NCBI GenBank assembly: GCA_002499085.1
Contig: DAKD01000028.1
Span: 1-64,000, forward strand
Source of the DNA: Methanomassiliicoccales archaeon UBA280
Lineage (GTDB): Archaea > Thermoplasmatota > Thermoplasmata > SG8-5
Direction of reading: 5' to 3'
Length of the DNA: 64,000 bases
The notes under the pieces were generated by a model. The model saw only the letters and a list, made by a program, of their open reading frames with translations, was not told the origin of the DNA and made no database searches. How positions within the stretch are numbered: the stretch's first letter is position 1; each line of letters begins with the position of its first letter. A program made the position numbers and the translations under genes. This document shows, piece after piece, positions 18,394 to 27,052 of this stretch.

Positions 18394-18486
18394 TCACGGC
18401 AGCACCCGGGAAAGTTCCTCCCTCGACGGAAAATTTATCAGCACGCCCCTCGCAGCCCCGTGGTACACAACCATGCTGCCCGCGGC
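18394..18486 (-). repeat. Source copy of the 93-bp direct repeat (3' end of hisF-like gene)
   Basis: This segment is 90/93 identical to 16778-16870 and is part of the intact gene. The pair forms direct repeats around the beta-helix gene. Confidence 0.85.
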
Positions 18487-19152
18487 AACCGCCGAAGCTC
18501 CGGCCTTCACAGCGTCCCCGAAGTCCTGCACTTTGCCGGCCCCGCCGCAGGCGATTATCGGGACGTTCACAGCTTCGGAAACTGATTTTACCAGCTGAAG
18601 GTCATAGCCCTCGTACGTGCCGTCCCTGTCTATGGATGTGAGCAATATCTCCCCGATTCCCAGCTGCTCGACCCTTTTCGCCCATTCCACCGGGTTCTGG
18701 CCCGTGTTCTTGGTCCCGCCGTGCGTGTGCACACGGTAATGGCCGGACCAGCTCTTCTTCACGTCGATGGACGCTACTATGCTCTGGCTCCCGAATTTCT
18801 CCGAGGCCTTGGTCACAAGGTCATGGTTCATGGCCAGATGCGAGTTGATGGCTATCTTCTCGACGCCCAGCGCGAAGATGCGCTTCATCTGCTCTATCGA
18901 ATGAACGCCGCCGCCGTAGGTAAAGGGCATGAAGCACTCTGTCGCTATGTTGGCTATGACATCATAGGCCGGTTCCCTGGCCTGTTTGGTTGCGTTAATG
19001 TCCAGGAAAATAAGCTCGTCAACTTCCTTTTCATTGTATATCATCACGGCGTTGACCGGGTCTCCGACATAATCCGGGTCGTTGAACTTCACTGTCTTGA
19101 CCAGGCGTTTTCCGTCGAGGAGCAGGCATGGCATGACCCGGGTTTTCAGCAT
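18394..19152 (-). CDS. HisF-like cyclase subunit of amidino-sugar synthesis
   Basis: This 252-residue TIM barrel resembles HisF: MLKTRVMPCLLLDGKRLVK start, YGGGVHS phosphate loop, SIDRDGTYEGYD and IIACGGAGKVQDF. No histidine pathway genes are near. Instead it follows a HisH-like glutaminase (7-base overlap) and a WbpG-type amidotransferase in one operon. This is the layout known from Pseudomonas O-antigen, where HisH2/HisF2 supply ammonia to WbpG to turn an N-acetyl into an acetamidino group. That role is inferred here. The 3' end (18394-18486) is duplicated at 16778-16870. Confidence 0.85.
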   Translation of the reverse strand: MLKTRVMPCLLLDGKRLVKTVKFNDPDYVGDPVNAVMIYNEKEVDELIFLDINATKQAREPAYDVIANIATECFMPFTYGGGVHSIEQMKRIFALGVEKIAINSHLAMNHDLVTKASEKFGSQSIVASIDVKKSWSGHYRVHTHGGTKNTGQNPVEWAKRVEQLGIGEILLTSIDRDGTYEGYDLQLVKSVSEAVNVPIIACGGAGKVQDFGDAVKAGASAVAAGSMVVYHGAARGVLINFPSREELSRVLP

Positions 19153-19757
19153 CGGGCCAGCTCCGCGAAATTTTTAAGCAGCTTCATTCCGAACTTGTGG
19201 CTTTTCTCGGGGTGGAACTGCACTCCCCGAATGTTTCCCTGCACCAGGGACGAGCAGAACTCATGACCGTAGGGCGTGGTCGTGAGGACGTTCTCTTCGC
19301 CGGCGCACTTCACAAAATAGGAATGGACAAAGTAGAACCGGGGTTCGGGAGGCATGTCCCTGAAGAGGGGATCGTCCAGCTTTATGCCAACCGTGTTCCA
19401 ACCCATGTGGGGTACCTTCAGGCATTGGTTCGGAAATCTCACAGTCTCGGCGTCCACCCACCCAAGTCCGGGGGTCCGGCCCTCATCGCTGCGCTTGGTC
19501 AGGAGCTGCATGCCCAGGCATATGCCGAGTAGCGGTATCTTTTCCTCCAGGACCCTGCGCCTCAGAATCGGCAGGAGGCCCGAGGTTTCCAGGCTGGCCA
19601 TGGCAGGGTCAAATGCCCCGACGCCGGGAAGTATCAGACCGCCCGCGTTCTCGAGGGATGCGGCATCACGGCCGATTGCCGCTTCGACGCCTGCCTTCCG
19701 GAGCATGTTCTGGATGGAGCCCAGGTTGCCGATGCCGTAATCGATTATTACTATCAT
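19146..19757 (-). CDS. HisH-like glutamine amidotransferase subunit
   Basis: This ~203-residue class I glutaminase starts MIVIIDYGIGNLGS at 19757, the canonical HisH start. The nucleophile elbow is LGICLGMQ (Cys), and the His-Glu pair is visible in VQFHPEKS. It should release ammonia from glutamine and pass it through the partner HisF-like barrel. Stop and next start overlap. The operon neighbour WbpG suggests the ammonia goes to a sugar N-acetyl group rather than to imidazole glycerol phosphate; this is inference from context. Confidence 0.86.
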   Translation of the reverse strand: MIVIIDYGIGNLGSIQNMLRKAGVEAAIGRDAASLENAGGLILPGVGAFDPAMASLETSGLLPILRRRVLEEKIPLLGICLGMQLLTKRSDEGRTPGLGWVDAETVRFPNQCLKVPHMGWNTVGIKLDDPLFRDMPPEPRFYFVHSYFVKCAGEENVLTTTPYGHEFCSSLVQGNIRGVQFHPEKSHKFGMKLLKNFAELARC

Positions 19758-19765
19758 TGAGGCGG

Positions 19766-20887
19766 TCAGAAACAATACTTGATATAGAAGCTCTTTGGAA
19801 TGCGGTTTGTCCTATACATGACCCAGAAGAACGGGCGCATCATTTTGAAGGTGGGCTTATATGTCTTGTAGTCCTGGGGAGTTTTCGGCGGGGAGCTTAT
19901 TATTGTCTCATATTCTGGGTCTGAAAGCCCCAGACGCTTCTTGACCTCGGATACGAGCTCGCCCGGATATTCCTGAACCTTGGATACCTCCCTGGTTCCC
20001 TCCTCCCTGGTCATGTAGCCGCTGCGTATCATGGCCGAGTATTCCACCATCCTGAGATCTCTCTTGAATTTGGTGTTCAGCAGATAGTGATTGTAGGCAC
20101 AGTATCTATTCTCCAGATGATGCCCGCCGTACCATTTCCAGCCATAGGTTTCAGAGAGCATCTTTTTTACCTCGTCTTTCCTGTAATCGACATAGTACAG
20201 CGGCCTAAGGCGCTTGATATCCTTGATGAGCCAAACCATCCACTTGCTCAGATTAAGGTTCGGGAACCGAATCATCTTTCGCGTCCCGAACTGCCTGTGA
20301 ATGCTTTCAATGTACTTTCCGTCGAAGTAGAACCAGTTGGATGGGGTTATGCCTTCGGTTCTGAACGAATGACCGTTCAGGATGTACTTGATCTTGAACT
20401 TGTCCGCGGCCATGTAAAGAGTCGTGGTCAGGGCTATGTCAGTCAGTGCATCTATCTCTGGTACCGAGGCTTTCAGCATGGACTTGGCTAAGTCGTTCCA
20501 TTCGTCATTGTCCATCACATAGGTCCAGAGATCTATGTCCAGTTTCTTCAGGACGATATCGATGTTCTCCACAGCGGTCTTGCTGTTCCATGTGTTGTCG
20601 AAATGGACTGCCAGCGGTCGCAGACCAAGTTCTTTCTTGGCTATGTGCAGGAGATAAGAGGAATCGCAACCGCCGCTCACGCCGATGATGCAATCGTACT
20701 TCTTGCCCTTGCCGTCCCTCTTGATTTTCTCGGCAATCTCCAGCAGCCTCCTGCGGCCAGACTCGCCTGTAGGGTATTCACGGTTCATTTCGTCATGGAC
20801 TCCGCAGTAATTGCAGACCCCCTCAGAGTCGAACGAGATGCCCGGGACAGTATCGTCGTATAGGCACCGTTTGCATATCTGGCTCAT
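19766..20887 (-). CDS. N-acetyl sugar amidotransferase (WbpG/PseA family)
   Basis: This 373-residue ATP pyrophosphatase-type enzyme starts with a Cys-rich segment (CKRCLYDD...CNYCGVH). The PP-loop IIGVSGGCDSSYLLHIA lies near residues 65-82. The mid-protein LNGHSFRTEG and WYGGHHLENRYCAYNHY segments fit the family. In bacterial pathways WbpG-type enzymes activate an N-acetyl group with ATP and use ammonia to form an acetamidino group. The gene overlaps the upstream acyltransferase by ATGA and is followed by HisH- and HisF-like genes, so all three partners are present. Confidence 0.86.
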   Translation of the reverse strand: MSQICKRCLYDDTVPGISFDSEGVCNYCGVHDEMNREYPTGESGRRRLLEIAEKIKRDGKGKKYDCIIGVSGGCDSSYLLHIAKKELGLRPLAVHFDNTWNSKTAVENIDIVLKKLDIDLWTYVMDNDEWNDLAKSMLKASVPEIDALTDIALTTTLYMAADKFKIKYILNGHSFRTEGITPSNWFYFDGKYIESIHRQFGTRKMIRFPNLNLSKWMVWLIKDIKRLRPLYYVDYRKDEVKKMLSETYGWKWYGGHHLENRYCAYNHYLLNTKFKRDLRMVEYSAMIRSGYMTREEGTREVSKVQEYPGELVSEVKKRLGLSDPEYETIISSPPKTPQDYKTYKPTFKMMRPFFWVMYRTNRIPKSFYIKYCF

Positions 20888-21456
20888 CTTTTCCCCCGAT
20901 GATAGACCAGGGTGATTTTCCCCTCCTTGCCCACGACCACCCTGCCAATCTTCTTGGCCGGTGTCCCGGCTATAATCGATTTATCTGGAAAGTCGCTGTT
21001 TACAAGACTCTTTGCCCCGACGACGCATGAGTTACCTATTTTCACGCCCTTGAGTATCACTGAATCTGTCCCGATGAAACATTGGTTGCCTATCGATACC
21101 TGAGCCATTTCGGCCTTCTGCCTGCCACCGGTCAGTGCACGCTTCACAGTGTCATGGGTGTAAATCTTCACACCGGAGGACACGTCGACATGATGACCTA
21201 TGGTAAGACCTCCGGATCCGTCGAGTATCGTGAATGGGCCGATCCAGCAAGATTTCCCTATCCTGACATCGCCTATGATGGTGGCTGAATCATAAATTGT
21301 GGTGTCCTCTGAGCCGCAGAACCGGCCCTTTTCCTTCCAGTCAAACAGGTCCTCGTTGAATGGATTCACCCTGTTGTACTTGCCCTTCACGACCGACCTC
21401 AGCTCTTTCCTGAGCGATGTCAATTCTTCCTTGACCCTTTTTGCGCTGGCCTTCAT
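20884..21456 (-). CDS. Left-handed beta-helix N-acyltransferase (WbpD/WlbB-like)
   Basis: About 190 residues. ATG 21456 is preceded by GGAGGTGA at good spacing, which decides the start. An N-terminal helical part (~60 residues) is followed by hexapeptide repeats (IIGDVRIGKSCWIGPF, VSIGNQCFIG, VILKGVKIGNSCVVGA), the trimeric left-handed beta-helix fold. In this operon, after an aminotransferase, it would acetylate the newly made amino sugar with acetyl-CoA and so create the N-acetyl group for WbpG. The order aminotransferase, acetyltransferase, WbpG matches known diamino-sugar pathways. Confidence 0.83.
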   Translation of the reverse strand: MKASAKRVKEELTSLRKELRSVVKGKYNRVNPFNEDLFDWKEKGRFCGSEDTTIYDSATIIGDVRIGKSCWIGPFTILDGSGGLTIGHHVDVSSGVKIYTHDTVKRALTGGRQKAEMAQVSIGNQCFIGTDSVILKGVKIGNSCVVGAKSLVNSDFPDKSIIAGTPAKKIGRVVVGKEGKITLVYHRGKR

Positions 21457-22424
21457 GACCTCACCTCCAGGTTGGACCTGTACCATGCCACGGTCTCTCT
21501 AATGCCCTCCCTGAAATCTGTCTTGGCTTCGAAGCCGATCGTGCGCTTGGCCAACCTCGTGTCCGCAAGATGCCGCATCACGTCCGCCTTCCTGATGCGC
21601 TGGAACTCGAACTCGCCCTTGTAGTTCATCTCATTGGCAATGGCTTTTATCATGTCCAGTATCGTTATCTCCTTTCCGGTGGCGATGTTCAGGACCTTGC
21701 CGCGGGTGGACTTGCTGTCATATATTCGGACCATGGCCTCGGCCGTATCTCCGACATAGATGTAGTCCCTGGTCTGCAGACCTTTGCCGTGGACAATGGG
21801 TTTCTTGCGTTCCATGATTCTCTTGATGGTTATCGGTATCACGCCGGAATACGAGCCCTCGTTCTGCCTGGGCCCGTAGTTGTTGAACGGCCTCACGATC
21901 GAGAGGTCTATGCCGAATGTGTTCACATAAGTCTGGGCGATGAGGTCGCACGCGGCTTTGCTGGCTGCGTACGGCGTGGTCGGGTGGAGCGGGTGGTCCT
22001 CGGTCATCGGGACTGTCTCCGCGGTGCCGTATACCTCCGAGGACGAGCAGTGGATGAGTGTTTTGTAATAGTCGTTCTTCGCCAGCTCGAGCATGGCCAG
22101 GGTGATGTTGATATTGTCCTCGCATGTAATCTTAGGCAGCTCGTGGCTGGTGAGCAGCGGGACCACTGCCAGGTTGAACACGACATCCACGCCTTCAAGC
22201 TTCATGATGTTCTTCATCTTCTCGTAATGGCCCGCATCCTGGTAGTAGAGCTTTGTTCCTGGCTGGGTGCGCATTGCAAGCTCGATGTTCCTGTGCTTGC
22301 CAAGGAAGAAATTGTCCACTATCAGGACCTTTTCCGGTTTTTCCATGATCACGCAGTCCACAAGGTGGCTACCTATGAAACCGGCTCCGCCTGTCACCAT
22401 CACGACTTTGTTCTTCAGACTCAT
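21453..22424 (-). CDS. NAD-dependent nucleotide-sugar epimerase/dehydratase
   Basis: About 323 residues of extended SDR. The start MSLKNKVVMVTGGAGFIGSH at 22424 overlaps the upstream stop by ATGA. NAD-binding GGAGFIG, active-site SSSEVYG and YAASK are all present. The RPFNNYGPRQNEG segment is typical of dTDP-glucose 4,6-dehydratase and UDP-GlcNAc epimerase relatives. In operon context it acts on the nucleotide sugar that receives an amino group. The exact reaction is unknown. Confidence 0.87.
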   Translation of the reverse strand: MSLKNKVVMVTGGAGFIGSHLVDCVIMEKPEKVLIVDNFFLGKHRNIELAMRTQPGTKLYYQDAGHYEKMKNIMKLEGVDVVFNLAVVPLLTSHELPKITCEDNINITLAMLELAKNDYYKTLIHCSSSEVYGTAETVPMTEDHPLHPTTPYAASKAACDLIAQTYVNTFGIDLSIVRPFNNYGPRQNEGSYSGVIPITIKRIMERKKPIVHGKGLQTRDYIYVGDTAEAMVRIYDSKSTRGKVLNIATGKEITILDMIKAIANEMNYKGEFEFQRIRKADVMRHLADTRLAKRTIGFEAKTDFREGIRETVAWYRSNLEVRS

Positions 22425-23539
22425 TTCAGCACGCTCCTCAGCGCTTCGGCCGCTGCCTGGACCTGGGAAGGGTTCATGCCATAATAAAGGGGTAATGCCA
22501 ATGCTCTGTTGAAAACATCGAGGGAGACAGGGCATTTGTCGCTGGAGTGATAAACAGGCTGGATGTGAGATGCATATGTCCCGATATTTGCCTGGACTCC
22601 CACTTTTGCCAGCCTGTCGATTGTCCTGTTGCGGTCAATCTTCCTGTCAAGCAAAGTTGTGTAGGTCTGATAGACATGCTCGCATTTTCTGTCGACATAG
22701 GGCGGTTCAATGTTCTTGATGCCCGAAAGAAGCCTGTCCCATTGCTTGGCCAGCTCTCTTTTCTTTGCAAGCACCCTGTCAAGCCGCTTCAACTGAACAA
22801 TACCCACGGCCGCAGTGATGTCGCTCATCTTGTAATTGTAGCCGATGTCCGTGAATGTTGGAACTGAAAATCCCTTGCTGCCCTCTCTGTCCCATGCGGC
22901 CTTCAGCCCGAATACGGAAAGATGCCGCATTTTGGCCGCCATCCCGGCATCCCGGGTGACTATCATTCCGCCCTCTCCCGTGGTGAGGCCTTTCCTGGCG
23001 TGGAAAGAGTAGCATCCAATGTCGCCGATTGTGCCTGCGAATTTCTTCTTGTATCTGGCACCAAAGGCGCAGGCCGCGTCCTCAATGACCTTGAGATCGT
23101 TCTCCGAGGCGAATTCCATTATCGGAGCCATGTCCGCGGGCTGGCCGAATGTGTGGACAGGTATTATGGCTTTAGTCCTGGCAGTCATCTTGTTCTTCAG
23201 CAATGCCGGGTCCAGATTGTACGTCCCCGGGTCGATGTCGATGAACCTGGGCTTGGCGCCGCAGTATACAACAGAATGACCGGTCGCCGGGTATGTGTAG
23301 TCCGCGACGATGACCTCGTTCCCTTTCCGTATGCCCACGGCCAGAAGCGCGAGGTGAAGCGCCGCTGTGCAGTTCGCCACAGGTATGGCATGCTTCACGC
23401 CCAGGTAATCGCGGGCCTTTTCCTCGAACTCCTTGGTCTTCGGACCCTGGGAGACCCAGCCTGAGTCAAGGACTTTCTTGATCTCCTCCAGCTCCTCGGA
23501 GTCGAAGTACGGGCGCATCAGCGGGATTTTTTCCTTCAT
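22421..23539 (-). CDS. DegT/DnrJ/EryC1/StrS sugar aminotransferase
   Basis: This 372-residue PLP enzyme starts MKEKIPLMRPYFDSEELEEI. Hallmarks are GWVSQGPKTKEFE near the N-terminus, VIEDAACAFGA (PLP ring Asp) and the Schiff-base Lys in SFHARKGLTTGEGG. It transfers an amino group, usually from glutamate, to a 3- or 4-keto nucleotide sugar. It is first in the six-gene minus-strand operon. An AT-rich promoter (TTAAATAATC near 23567) and a weak ribosome site (AAGGAA) precede it. Confidence 0.89.
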   Translation of the reverse strand: MKEKIPLMRPYFDSEELEEIKKVLDSGWVSQGPKTKEFEEKARDYLGVKHAIPVANCTAALHLALLAVGIRKGNEVIVADYTYPATGHSVVYCGAKPRFIDIDPGTYNLDPALLKNKMTARTKAIIPVHTFGQPADMAPIMEFASENDLKVIEDAACAFGARYKKKFAGTIGDIGCYSFHARKGLTTGEGGMIVTRDAGMAAKMRHLSVFGLKAAWDREGSKGFSVPTFTDIGYNYKMSDITAAVGIVQLKRLDRVLAKKRELAKQWDRLLSGIKNIEPPYVDRKCEHVYQTYTTLLDRKIDRNRTIDRLAKVGVQANIGTYASHIQPVYHSSDKCPVSLDVFNRALALPLYYGMNPSQVQAAAEALRSVLK

Positions 23540-23597
23540 TTCCTTGCACCTGAATCCGTATTGTCAGTTAAATAATCGGCATATTTAAAAACCTATG

Positions 23598-24764
23598 CTA
23601 TCCCTTGCCGGCAAGTTCAATGTATTTCCTTTCAATGTCTGCCATGTTTCTGTTCCAGTCGCCGATGGCAAGGGCTCTTTCACGGCTTTTTCTGCCGAAT
23701 TCCCTTCTTTTTTCCGGGTCTTCGACCAACCGAAGCAATTTCATACCCAGGTCTTTGGGGTCCCCGCCCCTGAAAAACAGTCCGTTTGTGCCTGGGACTA
23801 TGCCTGCATGTTGGCCTGAAACACCCGCGCCGACAACGCAGACACCCGAGCTCATCGCTTCCATCATGGCCACGCCTATCCCGCCGCCTGCCTTGTCCGA
23901 ATAGAAAGTGTCGACATAGATGTCGGCACTGGCTATGTATTCGTGCATCTTCCGGTGATCGATCCATCCCAGGAATTTCACATAGCCGTTCACTTTCAAT
24001 GAGGAGGAAAGGGATTCGAGTTTTTTTCTCTCCCTGCCATCGCCTATGATTATTATTTTGGCGTTCGCCTTTTTCTGCATCAATAGCTTGGCAGCTTCCA
24101 CAGCGGTTTCAACATGGTAGAAATCCTCGAGCGCATAGGCTGTCACAATCATGCATTGGGCAGGGTTGTCCAGCAGGTCCTTTCTCAGCGCCTCCGAACG
24201 CGCTTGCGGCCTGAATTTGCCTGTGTCCACGCCCCATGCCTGAACCATCACCTTTTCGGGAGGACATCCGAACTCGACAAGCCGATTCTTTGCCGGTTCA
24301 TCGCCTGCCATCACCATGTCAGCGGTTCCGAACATCCTGCGCGCCAAGCCTTTGTTTTTATCCTTGCCCCTGAACAGAATCGTGCTCCCCCACATGTGAA
24401 GCACCAGCGGCCTGAATCCGGTCTGCGAGGCCAGCCACCCATAATCCGGGAGGTAATGCGCGTGCATTATGTCCGGCTTTATCCTGGCTATGGCCCTCTT
24501 CAGCTCCTTCAGTCCGAGAGTCATGTAGAATCGCCCGCCGAACGCCTTCCTGGATATTTCCCTGGGCACGCGCTTCAGCTTGGTCCGGAACGGCGAACCC
24601 AGTGGAACGATGTTGATCTTTTCCGCCTCGGGAAACAGCTTCCTGACCTCGGCTTCCTGGTTCCTCGGAAGGTAGGCGACATACACGTCATGCCTCGGGG
24701 CGAAATAGGATGCCCAGCGCCTCACATGTATCGAGTATGCATCGCCGACTATGAGAATCCTCAC
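23598..24764 (-). CDS. Family 4 glycosyltransferase
   Basis: About 388 residues of GT-B fold. GTG 24764 (MRILIVGDAYSIHVRRW) is preceded by GAGGTG at good spacing; the GTG at 24770 overlapping the upstream stop (GTGA) is the alternative. The C-domain shows IIGDGRERKKLESL, and the donor-binding GVAMMEAMSSGVCVVG corresponds to the family's EAMACG loop. It is last in an operon with a GNAT-type protein and a polysaccharide deacetylase. Donor sugar unknown. Confidence 0.88.
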   Translation of the reverse strand: MRILIVGDAYSIHVRRWASYFAPRHDVYVAYLPRNQEAEVRKLFPEAEKINIVPLGSPFRTKLKRVPREISRKAFGGRFYMTLGLKELKRAIARIKPDIMHAHYLPDYGWLASQTGFRPLVLHMWGSTILFRGKDKNKGLARRMFGTADMVMAGDEPAKNRLVEFGCPPEKVMVQAWGVDTGKFRPQARSEALRKDLLDNPAQCMIVTAYALEDFYHVETAVEAAKLLMQKKANAKIIIIGDGRERKKLESLSSSLKVNGYVKFLGWIDHRKMHEYIASADIYVDTFYSDKAGGGIGVAMMEAMSSGVCVVGAGVSGQHAGIVPGTNGLFFRGGDPKDLGMKLLRLVEDPEKRREFGRKSRERALAIGDWNRNMADIERKYIELAGKG

Positions 24765-24766
24765 AT

Positions 24767-25828
24767 TCACACCTCGTACCCTTCGGTCCAGAGCCCATTT
24801 ACATACCAATTGGCAATGTCGTAAATCCGTTCTTCATCCGGATGGGCGATGTTCCTCATTATAAAGGCCAATGAGCTTTTCTTCTTGATAAAACCGTAGC
24901 CTTTCAGATGTTTGAAGGTCTGTGCGATTAAGGGATTTCGGCTGTTGCCCATGAAGGAGATGTAGCCAATCCGCGCGGTTCTGGTTTCATCGTAAATCTT
25001 AGTCAGCAAGAAATCGCCTGCATTTGCCTCAGCGAATGTAAAATCCGTCAGGTATGCTATTCCACTTTTCCCGTTTACGTTTAAAAAGCAATAAGCGGCC
25101 AATTCATTGCTCTTATAAACATATAAAGGTTTATATGAAATATTGGGGTTTGTGCTGATGCGCCAATCAACGTATTTCTTGTCCAAGTCCAAATGTATCA
25201 GGCCGGGCGCCTTTTTTCTCAGAACATCGTATAGCCGCGACATATCTGAGGGGTTTCTGAGGTTGTTGTCCAACGAATATCCGACGACTTGCTTCCTGTA
25301 TTTATTACGGAACAGCGCGGAATATGCTGAACTCAGCGTGGCGAACACCGACAGCGCGGTCTTTTTACCCGAACTCCATTTCATCGAACTGAACCGGGCT
25401 CTGACGCATTTACCATCCAATACGCTGATGGATTCGTATATGCACCCCTCGTGCACTGTAAAATGTATCTTATCGCGAAGTACTTTGACGGCGGTTGTAA
25501 ACCCCCATATCAGATTGATCCCCTTTTCCGCGCAATGAACAATGGCAAACTCGTACAGATCGCTGAAATGCATCCCTCCCCGGTAATCAGGAGCGAGGAT
25601 GCTGTTTTCGCTTTTGGCCGTGAGTGCCCTTTCCCCTGAAATGCTGAGGTGTATGGGAATCATTCCCTGGGTGCCTATGATCCTGGTGCCGTCCTTCAGG
25701 AGCGCGAAAATATAGCCCTTGGGGTCCAGCCCTTCGTACTCCCACAACCAATCTTCAGCATTGCGATCGTCGTTGTGTATCGAATTGTGAAATGATTCGA
25801 TTTCATTTGCGTTGCCCTTTTCCGCCAA
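24767..25828 (-). CDS. GNAT/FemAB-type acyltransferase of the glycan locus
   Basis: This 353-residue protein resembles two-domain GNAT (FemAB-like) acyltransferases seen in polysaccharide loci: an N-terminal GTRIIGTQGMIPIH strand pair, ILAPDYRGGMHFSDLYEFA (acetyl-CoA loop) and a second half-domain from ~residue 200. The only near-N-terminal start codon in frame is TTG at 25828; the frame is otherwise open back to the upstream stop at 25862. A TATA-like ATATATAAAAG overlaps the start region, so the true N-terminus is uncertain. The acyl donor and acceptor are unknown. Confidence 0.7.
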   Translation of the reverse strand: MAEKGNANEIESFHNSIHNDDRNAEDWLWEYEGLDPKGYIFALLKDGTRIIGTQGMIPIHLSISGERALTAKSENSILAPDYRGGMHFSDLYEFAIVHCAEKGINLIWGFTTAVKVLRDKIHFTVHEGCIYESISVLDGKCVRARFSSMKWSSGKKTALSVFATLSSAYSALFRNKYRKQVVGYSLDNNLRNPSDMSRLYDVLRKKAPGLIHLDLDKKYVDWRISTNPNISYKPLYVYKSNELAAYCFLNVNGKSGIAYLTDFTFAEANAGDFLLTKIYDETRTARIGYISFMGNSRNPLIAQTFKHLKGYGFIKKKSSLAFIMRNIAHPDEERIYDIANWYVNGLWTEGYEV

Positions 25829-25861
25829 GACTTTTATATATTTGGATTCAGCACCGGTCGT

Positions 25862-26944
25862 TCAACCAGCCCCCATTGCGTTATTCAATATTTCCTCTCC
25901 GGAGGCGATCCAAGCGCCCTTTTCTCGGCTGTACTTCAGTATTTTTTCATACAAATGTAGCCAATCGTTAATCATGAATGAATTATGCCATACGACTGTA
26001 AGGACGCCTCCGTGCTTTTGGACCGTGTCAATGAGTTTCTTCGATATTGTCCATGACGTGTTCATGTCTGTTTTCATGTATTCGTCGAATGTGCCGTCCA
26101 TAATATTGAGCGGTATTTCGATTAGATCCACTGCCATCTTCGCATTAAGGTCGTAAGGTTTGAAAGGGTGGCACATTCCGTTTCTGAACCCCACATGTTC
26201 CGGATATCCAAGGGAGGAATCATATCTGAAGCCTGCACCGCTGAGAATTTTCCAAGTATCCGGTATCTTGAATTTCAGATAGTGATTCCTGTAACCGATC
26301 ACCGGCTTTCCCAAAACGGATTCCAGCTTGGCCTTCTCTATTTTCAGCTTTGAGATGTCGCGGTATGCTTCGTGCCCGCCGTGCAGGCCTACCCCCCACC
26401 CTCGCTGTGAGATGTCCTTTATATCGCTCCTCAGTCTGCCGATATCATATGTGTAATCCTTGTCTCCCTTCCCCAGGGCCATGAAGAAGAATGTGGATTT
26501 GCCGCCGTATTTCTCCTCAAGGTCCATTATGTCCCGGAAATTCCAGAGGAGGTTGCATCTCTTACTGATCTTGTTGAAGGCCATTTTCAGGGCTTGTTTT
26601 CTGGTGTACTTGCCGTCCCTGAGAATGTTGGCAACCCTCAGAAGTTTGTAATTCACAGCGTCGATGTCATGAGTGAGGCAGACGGCAAAAGATTTTTTTC
26701 CGGGATATTGGATCTCAAATCCGTTTTCAATCAGGAACCCGGAAACCCTGGGATTCATTACGTCTTTGTTGTTGGAAGCGTAATACCCGAACCTTTGATG
26801 CCTGTCCAGATAGGGCGGTTTGTATTCCTCTTTCCTGGTGAACAGGTCCCATAAATCGGATTCGGCCCGCAGGGAACGTGCGAGGCCGTCTGAGTCGCAG
26901 CTTGGATTGAAATAATTTTCTCTCAGCAAGTTGCCATTTCTCAT
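25862..26944 (-). CDS. Polysaccharide deacetylase (NodB-like) domain protein
   Basis: About 360 residues. ATG 26944 is favoured because a TATA box (26968-26977) is centred 28 nt upstream; ATG 26956 is 12 bases earlier. The carbohydrate-esterase family 4 metal site is visible: LTHDIDAV (two Asp) and GLHGGHEAY (HxxxH pattern). The fold continues through GYRNHYLKFK and ends near VVWHNSF. The ~80-residue N-terminal extension is common in archaeal homologues. It may de-N-acetylate a sugar in the surface glycan. Confidence 0.82.
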   Translation of the reverse strand: MRNGNLLRENYFNPSCDSDGLARSLRAESDLWDLFTRKEEYKPPYLDRHQRFGYYASNNKDVMNPRVSGFLIENGFEIQYPGKKSFAVCLTHDIDAVNYKLLRVANILRDGKYTRKQALKMAFNKISKRCNLLWNFRDIMDLEEKYGGKSTFFFMALGKGDKDYTYDIGRLRSDIKDISQRGWGVGLHGGHEAYRDISKLKIEKAKLESVLGKPVIGYRNHYLKFKIPDTWKILSGAGFRYDSSLGYPEHVGFRNGMCHPFKPYDLNAKMAVDLIEIPLNIMDGTFDEYMKTDMNTSWTISKKLIDTVQKHGGVLTVVWHNSFMINDWLHLYEKILKYSREKGAWIASGEEILNNAMGAG

Positions 26945-26967
26945 AAAGGCGCTCATGGCAATGCCGA

Positions 26968-26977
26968 ATATATAATT
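26968..26977 (-). promoter_or_regulatory. TATA box of the deacetylase-GNAT-GT4 operon
   Basis: The minus strand reads TAATTATATA here, centred 28 nt before the ATG at 26944. It indicates leaderless transcription of the three-gene operon. Confidence 0.55.
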
Positions 26978-27052
26978 AATGGAAATGCTGCGAAGGGCAT
27001 TTCACAGACGAAAAATTACCTTGGCTGCCGATGAAAGCCAATTGCCGGGATT

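Noticed and set aside
18394..19757. Histidine biosynthesis HisF/HisH
   Set aside because: No other his gene is near and both are fused into an operon with a WbpG-type amidotransferase and amino-sugar genes.
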